A stretch of 64,000 nt of DNA, taken from the NCBI GenBank assembly GCA_030248135.1, contig JASANC010002475.1, positions 1 through 64,000 on the forward strand, read 5' to 3'. The stretch is from Theristus sp. LFF4_11. Its lineage: Eukaryota; Nematoda; Chromadorea; Monhysterida; Xyalidae. The notes under the pieces were generated by a model, which did not search any database, had not been told where the DNA came from, and saw only the letters and a list, made by a program, of their open reading frames with translations. Of the stretch, positions 11,989 through 21,999 are shown piece after piece. The translations under genes were made by a program, and so were the position numbers. Position 1 is the first letter of the stretch; every line of letters starts with the position of its first letter.

Positions 11989-14900
11989 TCAGCAATTCTC
12001 TTGAATGTCCACGTGTTGCACGTGTCTGCTCAACGGGTATCCGTGAACATCAAGGTTCAGCATCGCAAACGCAGCGCTGTTCACTTGGTACACTTTGTCC
12101 ATGAATCGGAATTTATTGATCATCAGCAAGTTCAACGTGGAATCGGCGAACTGATGGCACGGAAACGTGCGTGTTCGCGCCGTTTGAAGAGACGGTGGCT
12201 TTCTTGCGTTTGCGGTTGAGTCCGTTTGCAAAGTGTCAGTGGTCGAATGCAGACAGTTTGCCAGTGGTGGCTCGAGCTGAGGGTGGATGCAGTCACGCTG
12301 AAGTGCGCATGCAGCCCACCTGCAGAAAAAAACGTCAGTTTGTGAAAGAATTAGCGTCATTCGGCAAACAAAGGACACCAACGTCCAGCATCGCCGCTGG
12401 TGTTTTCGGTGGCACGATGGTGAAATGTTTTTCTCAGATTACCGTATTATCTCTATTAAACCCCCCCCCAAAATTAAACCCCCCCCCAAAATAAACTCCC
12501 ACCCCCTCGACAAGTTTCCAAATAATCCCCCCCAACAAAAAAAGGGGGGTGGGGTAAGGTATTTGTTAAAACCAAAAACCAACAACGGAAATATCAACGG
12601 AATGGCCGAGTAAACATGGCAGCTTGTTTCAATGGTGGAAGGAGCGAGCGACTGAAAGAAAAAAGACCTTCAGACATCCTATTGTGTGTCACGTTTGACG
12701 TGTTTTTTAACTAATTGATTCTTCGTGCCATTCATTCAGTTCATTCCTTTTCCTTGCACACACGACTGCGAATTATCTTGGTGTTCCTTGAAAAGGACAA
12801 TTCCTCGATCGTGCGACTAATTCCGCCTTGATGGAGAATACAAGGACTGCCTCACTTATTCGGCCACACCGTCCGTGAAGTGCGTTGTTTGAAGACCCTG
12901 CTGCAACTGTGAATCCATGCCATTTCACGCACATACAGTGCACCCGCACACAGTTTTGCGTTATAATTGCCTCCCAGCCACTGCGTTTGTGCGTGCCACC
13001 GTGTGTAAGCTGACAATGCCGAGTGTGATGTGTGACGAAAAAACAAAAAAAAACCAATCCGTCTTCAGACTGTGACTTTTACCATCGAATGATGTCAGCG
13101 GTCGGCATTGAGTTGGCGACAAAAATCAACTTCGTCGACGCCAATTTGTGCTCTTTCAGTCGAACGTGGTCGCTCGGGAAATAATCAAGCACGCCTGGAA
13201 GACATGAGCGGCATTGATGAAGCAGTATTTAGTGACTGCGTTGCTATGTTTCAACACTGCTACGCGTCACTAAATACTGCTTCATGAATGCCGCTTTAGT
13301 TCTCTCATATAAATTGCAAACCAAACGTAAAAAAACCTGCTGTTCTTACAAAGAGCAAGAAACTGCGTGCCAGCGGCTGGCTCATTGGTTCTTCTGATGG
13401 AAATTCGGTTCCGGAAAAGAAGCTACGATAAGAAACAACAACAAAACCATTCAGCTGCGCTGCACTACTTTTCTTCAAGACCGTTTACTGTAAACAGTGT
13501 TGTTATCCACAACCACAAACCTATAGCTGGCACACTTGTGCTGCGCGCGCTGGTCTGGTGTTGTGTTGTACTGGTGTGCGTGTGCGTTTGCAGCTGCATC
13601 AACTTGTTCAGTTACAAAACGTGCACGGTCCTCAGATAAAGATCACCACAAAAGTTGACGATTTATCTTTTTTCGGAGTAAAATTTCTCAACCAAGACCA
13701 GTAAAATTTGTCACCCTCGTGGCCTGGTGGTAGTGCGTTAGACTACAGTCTGTGCGCTCGGGGGACCAAGACTTAATGACAGAGAAAACTCGATGGGCGC
13801 CCTACTCAATGGCGTTCTGTACGCTTCTCTGGGTTAGCCCTGGCTAAAAACATCGCCTAAAAATCCCAACAACAACAACAACAACCAGTGTCCGTGCAAG
13901 CGTTTTCACCTTCGCCAGTTGACTCAAAGATGCTGCATGGGTACACGCCAAACATCGTGACCGGAGAGCGCGCTTTGCGTGCGATGTTCTGGTGGAACCT
14001 GTCCAGCTTGTTGTCCAGCCACCGCACGTCAACGTCCGCCAACCAAAAACCGTCCGGAAAACGGTACAGAAGATCCTGAAAGATGCGGAGAGGCACTCGT
14101 TCAATGAACAACAAAAGAACGTGCAATCGTAATGATGACCCAAAAAGCAGATCACATTCACGATGGGAAATTCATTATATTTTTTTTGTTGGATAGGAAC
14201 TTTTTAACAGACTTTTTTCGGCTTTTGACTTTTTCAAACTAACCGCAGCAACAATTGGTTTCCAGCGTTGTTCGCTCAAATCTTTCATTATCGACGGTTC
14301 GAATGCGCTGAAGTTCAAATAGCCCACCACGTCCGCGGCACACCATGCTTTGATTTCGTCCAGAATCTCTTGGCCAAGACCCAAATCGTAAATGTAGAGT
14401 CTGCCCGATAGGACGAGTCAAATTGAAATTCATCAATTAAAAATCAAAGTCACGTGTGTTTGTCTTGTTCATCTAACATACGCACGCACGCACGCACGCA
14501 CGCACGTATGCACGAACGCACGCACGAACGCACGAACGCACGTACGCACGTTTGCACGAACGCACACACACACGCACCTATGCACGAACGCACGCACGCA
14601 CATATGCACGAACACACACACACACACGCACGCACGTATGCACGAACACACACACACACACACGCACGCACGCACGTATGCACGAACACACACACACACA
14701 CGCACGCACATATGCACGAACACACACACACACACACACGCACGCACGCACGTATGCACGAACGCATGCAGGCAACCACCATTCACACGGATGTGCGGAC
14801 ACAGACACACAGAGACGTACGCACTGAGGTACACACACGTATTCACGAATGCCAACCCGCACGCACGCACACAAGTACGCAAGAACGCGCACACGCACAA

Positions 14901-15774
14901 ACGCACGCAAGCACGCACCATTCACACGGACGTACGCACGCTTGGCATACACGTACTGTTCGAACGAACTCACGCACTTTTGTGTCATTATGATGCGGGT
15001 ATCCTGATGGACAAAACAACAAATAACCTGTTTGGCGCTTGGGGCGTAAAGAATCGCTGCTTGAATGAAAGATAGAGATGTTTTAAATTGTTGAAGTCGG
15101 CTTTCGCAGCGGCTGTCGCGAAAGCAACTGTCGTTATGGGACGGGGGCCACTGAGTCCGCTTAGATCGTGCAAATGGTAACGCTCCCAGAAGTGCAAGAT
15201 GCGGCAGTTCACGCGGCGACCCTGAACAAATGACTCCTGCACCAGCCAATCGGCATTATGCACACGGAGGTCTTGAGAAATAGATAACGACAAACAAATA
15301 AAACACAAAGTCCAAATCGTTTTTATTCACCGTTCGTATCTCGCCGTTGACATTATTCGAATAGCACATGTTCACGGTTCGTGCGTTGTCGGCCGACAGC
15401 GGACAGGCGCACGGGTCGAGCATGGCCAGGCCGTCTTTGACCGGGTCTTCCTTGCGCGCTGCGTCACGCTTGTGCTCGTTTTCTGACCGCTTGCTGATTG
15501 AAGTTTTCATTGTGGAACTGCCAATCGAATCGACTCGCTTCTTCGCCGTCGAATCCCAGTGCCGCCGAGAGTTGCTGTGCGTGTCTGCCATGTTGCCATC
15601 ATCAATCGAGTGCTCATTCGACCGCACACGATCCGACGTTGCCAGGACGTAAATGAACGTCACCGTGATCACCAACAGCGGCAGCCAGACGGCACGCAAC
15701 AAGAACGGCTGTTTGCGTCCGTGGTTGAGACGACGCCGCCGAACGATTGGCATTTTCGTTTTTTTATTCCACAT
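11989..15774 (-). CDS. Type II membrane DUF1647-type glycosyltransferase-like protein (6 exons)
   Basis: Minus-strand exons 15774-15331, 15236-15028, 14400-14244, 14075-13910, 13194-13083 and 12319-11989 join with phases 0, 2, 0, 1, 2 and give 472 residues. The N-terminus is basic and cytosolic ([16 protein letters not shown]), then one membrane segment (about residues 24-47), then a Ser/Lys-rich stem: Golgi type II topology. The lumenal domain shows [55 protein letters not shown] (DxD-like), [26 protein letters not shown] and [11 protein letters not shown], in the order I recall for DUF1647 proteins. Function inferred: sugar-nucleotide-dependent transferase of the Golgi; not proven. The start could also be the second Met at 15753. 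Introns contain a SINE, a hairpin and an ACGC microsatellite. A MITE lies 38 bases upstream of the ATG. Confidence 0.75.
12437..12560. repeat. C-rich end of an ACCGTATTA... MITE family
   Basis: ACCGTATTATCTCTATTAAA followed by C-runs resembles the left end of the MITE at 56,463-56,930, here apparently without its right half. It lies in the last intron of the DUF1647-type gene. No coding content. Confidence 0.5.
13207..13295. repeat. Long hairpin next to a 3' splice site
   Basis: AGCGGCATTGATGAAGCAGT and its near-complement (ACTGCTTCATGAATGCCGCT) form arms of about 30 bases around a 28-base loop. It sits in the intron before the 13194-13083 exon, beginning only about 13 bases from that exon on the transcribed (minus) strand. 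Probably a short foldback MITE. Confidence 0.85.
13714..13887 (+). mobile_element. SINE family 2, copy 1
   Basis: Starts with a tRNA-like box A (GTGGCCTGGTGGTAGTGCG) and ends with CCCAACAACAACAACAACAA; also present at 30,328-30,524. The usual box B is not evident in this copy. It lies antisense in an intron of the DUF1647-type gene, its AAC tail about 17 bases from the donor at 13,909. Confidence 0.8.
14470..14960. repeat. ACGC/ACAC microsatellite
   Basis: About 490 bases of CGCACGCA, CACACACA and interspersed GTATGCACGAA units, with a loose higher-order repeat. Long His/Thr-rich or Cys/Val-rich open frames on both strands are products of the repeat. It lies in the intron between the second and third exons of the DUF1647-type gene. 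Confidence 0.93.
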
Positions 15775-15811
15775 TCATCCGTGTCTTGCGGAATGCCACA
15801 CGTTACACATA

Positions 15812-15973
15812 CAGTCGGAACTCGTAAATTGTAGGGAATCAGCTGATATTACGGTATGCATGCTTTCTGTGCAGGCACATTGCTGTGGTGGAGGCAGAGT
15901 TCGGTTTGCACAGGATGCATGCATCACGATCACCAACCAATCAGCTGATTTCCTATAATTTAGAGTTCGACTG
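15812..15973. mobile_element. MITE (CAGTCG ends) just upstream of the DUF1647-type gene
   Basis: Imperfect 34-bp terminal inverted repeats (CAGTCGGAACTCGTAAATTG at the left, ending GAGTTCGACTG at the right), TA on the left side. Inner arms end in GAATCAGCTGAT and its complement; the CCAACCAATCAGCT module recurs at 18,262-18,345 and 19,870-20,019. It lies 38 bases before the start codon of the minus-strand gene. Confidence 0.75.
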
Positions 15974-15999
15974 TCGGTATAAGATTGACATTACAAATC

Positions 16000-16820
16000 A
16001 ACTTCAGTGTGTTCTAAGTTTGAAATGTTTTGCTGGGTGAGTGAACCGCGTGCTCATGAAATGATGCTATTGAAAAGTCTACAACGGGCAGTTTTGATGC
16101 GTCAATTTTCGCAGACGAGTTCAGTTCTCACTGATGTTTGTCAAGCGCGATTCACCACAGTTGACTGTTGTTACGACTTCTTGGGAACGTTTCGACATGT
16201 CTCTCGGGCATAGATCTTCTTCAGCCAATCCGAAAGAACAACGGAATTTGCTCAGTTCTGTACTGATGGACTCAAACGTGCCAAGCTGATTTTTTGTTTG
16301 TTTGAGATTCACCGGTCAAATTTCTAGAATCTGAGACACCAAAAGTGTCACGTTCAAATTATTAAAAAGTATCTTTGCAAGCGCATAGGATGCAATTTCA
16401 AACTTAACGTAACCAATAGCGAACGTTTCACGGTTTAGTCCAGTCCTGTGCAGCGAACATGGCTAGTTGCAGAAATGTGCGCATTGCTACAGTGTGTACC
16501 TGTCTGAAACAAAGTTGAAAATCAAGGGTTCATTATTTCAGATGATTAAAAATTTATGGTGCTGTTTTGTTGTTCTCGTGCATGCAAGCACCAGTTTGGG
16601 GTGAACGAAACCATTCAGATTTCAGCTGAGACGAAAAATGATATCGATTTCACATGATCACGAATTTTATGCAAAAACAGTGGTACACCCATACATGTAT
16701 GTTGAGAACATCCATGATGACATTTTGCGACCAAAAAATATCAATACGATATCAGAACAAAAAAAAACAATTTTCACGCAAACACGCCATGAATCAAACA
16801 ACAATGCCATTTTTTTCGTT
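16000..16820. other. Intergenic region, no gene seen
   Basis: Lies between the 5' end of the DUF1647-type gene and the 3' end of the next minus-strand gene. Short open frames only, with AT-rich composition and no recognisable motif. The 3' UTR of the 16,821 gene should lie in the right part. Confidence 0.5.
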
Positions 16821-19500
16821 TCAGTCAGTGTCAGTTTCTTCCTCTGAGCTGGAGCGTGCAGCTGGCGCTCGGGCGGGTGGGGCAACAGCGTCAGACTGAA
16901 ATTAGCCAACACAACAAGTAAAAAAGTAGAAAAAAAATATTAACGAGTAGAGAGCGGTAGAAAGTAAAACTCTTCAAAAAAGCAGAGAAGAGAGTGCAGA
17001 AGGAACACAGAAAACTGACTATATTTCCCAAGACCACTAAGCTTCGAGAATGAACCAAGGTACTTTTGGTCGAGAATAGACACAGACACTTCGGTACAAA
17101 CGTGAACGGCGCCCCAGCCTCACACCTGGTCGCCACCAGAGGCGGACGATTGCTGACGGCCAGCAACGGCTTGCAACGGCTGGTCAGAGTCGGACGACTC
17201 CGCCGAATTGGCCGAGTTTTGTTGGCGCTGCAGTTTCTGTCTCGGGATCGACATCTGCAATTGTGGACAACGTCAGCAAAGTGGAAGCATCGAAATTTGA
17301 AGCGCTGAGCTTGACGGATCATCACAATACCATACACGTGCGACGTTACAGGGCAAAGGCGAATGCACCTGCCAAGGCAATCTGCACAATGTTGTGGCAA
17401 CAGTGGACCATTTCACATCAACTTGCACCACGTCACAACAAACTGCACCGTGTTACAGCCACCTTCACCATATTCAATCCTCACAAGGTTGCAACGGCCG
17501 CATCACGTTACACCACAGTACTGTCGCACGAGCATGGTATACACTGTTTAGCAAACTCGAACTGCTTGCACGGATCACTTTGCAACAATCACTCGCGTTT
17601 CAAATCTCAGAATGTCTTGTTCTGTGCAGGAAAATTTTTCACATTTTGAAAAACGCTTTCTCTGGAAAAAATCGCGCAATGAAGAAAAAACCGTTTCTCG
17701 CGAATAAAAACTCGCGCACGTGCAACGGCCGATCGTCGTGTGACGTCGATTCGTCGCTGCTGTTTGCGCCCGGTGCGCCGCTGCGAGCGGTCGCCTTTTG
17801 AGCGTCGTTGCCGCTGGCGCTGCTTCCGTCGCCGCTGGCCACCTGAGCGGCACGTTTCCGTGGCGCCGTTCGCTTTCGCTCGCGTCTCGCTCTGCTCGGC
17901 GACGACGACGACGACGACGATGATGAGCTGGCGGTTGACGCCGCTGCCGGACGCTGCTTCGCCGGGGCGTCTGGTGTTGATTGGTTGTGTTCAAATTTAA
18001 AAAAAAGATTTTTGATTTTCGACCAGATGTTGCTTGCAATATAAAGTCGTTGTAGGTTCTACACCGTAACACTAATCCTAAGCCAAGCCTTTCTGACAAG
18101 GTGAAACAGGATCAAACTGGTTTTCGCATTTCTGTGTTAAAGAGGAAGAGAACCACCTCCACCGTACATGTACTTTTAAACAAGAAGCCGTGCGGTCTGC
18201 ACAGTTGACATGCACGAGAGAAGTGACCGCGACTACAGTCCATCTGGAAAATATGACGTCATGACCAACCAATCAGCGCTGAGAACTGGTCATGCCTAAC
18301 CAATCAGCGCCGAGAATTACTATGACCAACCAATCAGCTAGTTGCATCGTATTAGCAAGATATAGACTATTGTATTCAGCGGAAAACCACTGCGATCAAG
18401 CTGCTCATCAGTGTTTTTTTGTTTCTAACAACTTTTTTCAGACTGTGTATATTTTTTGGCCTTTGTGTTCAGACTCACTCGCCGCCGCACCGCTGCTCGC
18501 GTCTGACTGTGATTCCGCGTCGCTACTGCTGCTCACAGTGGCTCGTTTCTTTGTTGGACTGCTGAAAGGAAAGAAAAAAACAGATAAAACCAGATGGATA
18601 GTTGAAGAAAAGGTAAAAGAAAATCTTTCTGAACATCCCTTCAGAAATCGACAGTGCACTCCAAAAAAAGAGAAACTGACAAACGATCGAAATCAACAAC
18701 GAGCGAATGATACCGGCAACCAAAACCGGAGCGCGACCAACGCGCAACAGCACTTTTGGAGGGGATCACTGGTGTGAGGGGTGCACTCCGTGGTACACCA
18801 CCAGCACAGATTCCGACCGCAGCCACCAACCGTGCGTCCGAGTCACTGGTGCTGCGCCGTTGCCCGTTGTCTGCCTCCTGAACATTGTCGCTGCTCTCCG
18901 CCTGCGGCTGAGCGGCCCGATTCTTGGGCGCCTCATCAGAGCTGCCGGACGACGTCGACAGGTACTCTTTGCTTTTCACTGAAAAAAATCGGTCAACGAA
19001 ATATTTTTAATGTATTTGCGGGTGTGAGGGCGTTGTTTGGCCACTGCTGTGGCATAAAGTACGGAAAAGTTGCGAAACTAATAACATTCAAGCTGGCTGC
19101 CTGACCAGCTTGAAAACAAAGCACTAGCCATAAAGTGTGAGCGGGTTTTCAGTGTCCTTGGATTTCATGAAGGAATCTGTCGCGAACATTACCTATTTTC
19201 ACGCTGTTTATTGCGCCAGAATGCAATCGTTCTTTTGTTTTTCATATGGGATATTTGTACCGATTCGCCACGCCTATATTTACTGATCCAGTGATTAAAT
19301 CTATGCTCCACATCAAAAAAAAAATTAAAAAATTCAAACACAAAACCAACTGAACACCTTTCATCTTCTGTTTTGCGGACAGATCGGGCGAGTCGTCGCC
19401 GCGTCGTCGCTTCACGCGCGGTCGATCCTGCTCTTCCGAGTCTTCCTCCGGTTCGCTGTCGCTCAAAATCGCCGTGGTGCCCGCCTCAAGCGCCGCTTCG
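16821..19500 (-). CDS. Ser/Asp/Arg-rich disordered nuclear-type protein, 3' part (6 exons seen)
   Basis: Minus-strand exons 19500-19358, 18978-18831, 18561-18479, 17970-17720, 17254-17126 and 16895-16821 join without a stop; donor and acceptor phases match at every junction (1, 2, 1, 0, 0). The product is low-complexity: acidic SDSEPEEDSEEQD followed by basic RVKRRR, then KSKEYLSTSSGSSDE, SPTKKRATVSSSSDAESQSD, a run of nine Ser, RARRERKRTAPRKR, and a C-terminus SSSEEETDTD. Alternating acidic Ser tracts and basic patches suggest a nuclear or nucleolar disordered tail with many possible casein-kinase sites (inference). I do not recognise the family. The first exon here needs two bases from an upstream exon that I could not find, so the N-terminus is missing. 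The 18,831 donor was chosen by phase. Confidence 0.6.
18240..18345. repeat. Triple CCAATCAGC repeat (MITE remnant)
   Basis: ACCAACCAATCAGC-type modules occur three times in about 80 bases, within an intron of the disordered-protein gene. The same module forms the arms of the MITEs at 15,812 and 19,870. These look like CCAAT boxes but the transposon origin is the simpler explanation. Confidence 0.55.
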
Positions 19501-19869
19501 CTGGAAAAAAACACACACACACACGCTGTTTAGCATTGGACGCGCGCAGGATTGCAGGAGACAAGGACTGAGGAGGTGATGGAGTCAACGCGTGCACGGA
19601 ATGCATCGGCACATCACAGCACTCCACACTTTTGTCACACGTTTGCAAACCCATCAATCAGCGAACACTGCAAAAACGCCCAGTCTGACCATGCACAACG
19701 TCTGCCAGCTTCGTTCCGGCGAAACCGGCGTTGCGTACAGGCATTACCCATGAGTATCCAACTCGGCGTACCCAAAAAAACCCTTTGGTCACGGTTGCAG
19801 CACCTGAGGTGGCCCCAAAAAATTGGGGGTGGGAGGAAACACCCTGCCTGCCGGTGACACCGGCATTAT

Positions 19870-20019
19870 AGCTGATTGGTTGGTTGCACACACGTGCAGT
19901 TGATTCATACATTGTACGCTCTGTGCAGGCTGATGCGTGCAGTCTGTGCAGGCATCGCTGCTGAGGCGGAGTCTGCCTGCACAGAACGCATGCACGTGTG
20001 TGCAACCAACCAATCAGCT
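19870..20019. mobile_element. MITE with perfect 29-bp inverted arms
   Basis: AGCTGATTGGTTGGTTGCAC at 19,870 continues to form a perfect inverted match with the arm ending at 20,019. The loop contains repeated CTGTGCAGGC motifs. No coding content. It abuts the Kelch relic. Confidence 0.88.
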
Positions 20020-20065
20020 AGTTGTGTATGTATTAGCCAGATAGACTGTATGTGTCGATCAGACG

Positions 20066-20170
20066 CTCAACATTTGCGACGGTGAAACAGCGAACGGTGG
20101 CGACTTGAGCCGCTGCGAAGTGTGTCCCGTGTTGCTTGACAACTGCGTGCACATTACTGCTGCCAGACAG
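20066..20170 (+). pseudogene. Kelch exon 2 relic (third family member)
   Basis: Translates in one frame as NICDGETANGGDLSRCEVCP and onward to NCVHITAA. This aligns with the end of exon 2 in both Kelch genes (YICGG...LSSCEVCHVPLGNCWQIAP), including the three conserved cysteines. The GG core is lost (CDG) and the Trp is replaced. The surrounding exon is gone, so it is a decayed paralogue rather than a gene. Confidence 0.75.
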
Positions 20171-20298
20171 TGGTACGTTCGCTGTGTTGCTGTGCAACGA
20201 TGAGTGTGGTTTTGTGATTCAAAACATGCTGCAGAGCTTTGTGCTGCCCCAACTTGAGCACAGGAATAACCATGAAACTGGCGAGCTGTTCGTTATGC

Positions 20299-20635
20299 AA
20301 GGCGGCGCGCCGAAAACACACCGCCCGTCCAGTCATGGAGTTGCTGCGCGAACGATTCCCGGCAAAGCTGATTAGCCGACGCGGCGACATTGTCTGGCCG
20401 TCGAGGTCATCGGACTTGACGCCTATGGATTATTTTGTGTGGGGATATTTGAAAGACCAAGTGTAAGCACGGCCAATTGCTGATCTCGCTGAGCTGAAGT
20501 TGAGAATCGCCGAAGAGTTGTTCAACATTCCACTTGAGATGATTGTGAAGAGCGTGCTTGCGTTCCAGAAGCGTCTGCAGCGCTGCATCGACGCAAACGG
20601 TGGCCATGTTGAGCGAAATTACGACGCCGATTAGA
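20299..20635 (+). pseudogene. mariner/Tc1-type transposase C-terminal relic
   Basis: The frame HTARPVMELL, then VWPSRSSDLTPMDYFVWGYL, then after an in-frame stop at 20,464 LAELKLRIAEELFNIPLEMI and CIDANGGHVE, is the typical end of DDE transposases of the mariner group. The Asp of SSDLTPMDYF is the region of the last catalytic residue. The N-terminal part is missing, and it lies between the two Kelch relics. Confidence 0.85.
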
Positions 20636-21254
20636 ACTGATTCTGTGCTAATTCTTTTGATTGTTCTGTGCCATTTTAGTGTCTTTGCCAACGTTTCAAA
20701 TAGATCAAACAAGTGAAACCTGCAGTAAAAAGCTCGAAAACGACGTCTAAATTGGCCATTTTGAACAAATAGCAGCAACTGTAAAAATATAACATCATTT
20801 GACTTCAAGTTTTGCACAACAAAATTTCCACATTCTGAGAACAACGTGTACCAATTTTTGTTGAAAAATAGCCAAAACCTGCGGTCATGGTGGCCAATTC
20901 ATTTTGTGGACGTTCTCTTGCATTGTATATGCCTTGGACTGTGCGTGCACGCTGCAAAAGCGCGATTTCGGGAGTGTTAACTTCATTTCGCACACAGCTT
21001 TCGGAATGTTCATGTTGATGGTTGCGGTGGCCGGACTGGCGTACGACGCACAGAAGACTGTACGCGCCCGCACCGACCAACGGAGCAGTCAGACGTGCAG
21101 CACGAGCACGGACATGCACGGCACGCCGGTTCAGTGCAGGCCAGCCGAGTTTTATGCGGCTGTGCACGGCATGATACCAGAGAAGTGTCAGACACCATCA
21201 TGAGTAGGCGAGCCAACAATGGGTGTTACACACTCGACCGGTTACCGTGCTCGC

Positions 21255-21365
21255 GTGCAGCCCCGCCGCGCGCTGCGACGTGTACCGAGGCTATGCGTGG
21301 TACAATCGGCGACCGACGCTGACGGATTATATCACTCGATGGTCGTTGTGGATCGGTGTGTACAC
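21255..21365 (+). pseudogene. Kelch exon 3 relic
   Basis: One frame reads ARCDVYRGYAWYNRRPTLTD, parallel to ACEAYYPRENAWYPHHPMLT of Kelch exon 3; then a frameshift leads to YHSMVVVD, parallel to RHSMVVYD. Together with the exon 2 relic at 20,066 it marks a third, inactivated Kelch locus on the same strand. Confidence 0.65.
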
Positions 21366-21404
21366 AACACCATAAAGACGAAAATAAAAACGAACGGCAC
21401 AACA

Positions 21405-21556
21405 ACCAGCGCCAAACCAAACCAACAGAACTTTTGAAGGGGATCACTGGTTTGAGCGGTGCACTCCGTGGTACACCACCACAGATTTCGCCCGCCGCCA
21501 CCAACCGTGCATCCGAGTCACTGGCGCTGCGCCTTTGTCTGCCTCCTGAACATTGT
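21405..21556. repeat. Duplicated fragment of 18,735-18,885
   Basis: About 150 bases match the donor end of the 18978-18831 exon and following intron of the disordered-protein gene, with a few substitutions and two short deletions (shared GGGATCACTGGT, CTCCGTGGTACACCACCA, CTGCCTCCTGAACATTGTCG). The fragment carries no complete exon. Confidence 0.8.
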
Positions 21557-21999
21557 CGCCGAGGGATAATTACCATTGTCTGCAAAATTGTTGAATTAAT
21601 GACGTTTTCAAGTCACAACAAGGCTTTCTTAAACCAATAATGGCACACAGTACCAAAAAAGCGCCCAAAAATTTATTGATACGCCAGATTTTGCGCCCCA
21701 GAATTTTGCATGCTATGTACGTTGATATATGCTATGACCTGCCTGCACTATTGGCCGTTTGCAAAAAGAACCAACGTTCAAAGTTTTTGCTTGTTTTTGC
21801 AGCAACACGTCATGCGCATTCTGTTTATGGCAGTCTAAAAGAAAAAAACTGCAAGTGCAAAGCAACCAGTTGATTTGACAGATAAGCAAAAGGAGAATTC
21901 TTGCTTGCTCAACTCGCTCTGTTTATTAGAAAACAAGAGCTGACTACTTGATATCACAACTTTGGACACTAACGCTATTATTTGTTGTCGGTGGATCTA

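Noticed and set aside
14450..14993. Long His/Thr/Arg-rich and Cys/Val-rich open frames on both strands
   Set aside because: They are translations of the ACGC/ACAC microsatellite, in an intron, with no unique coding sequence.
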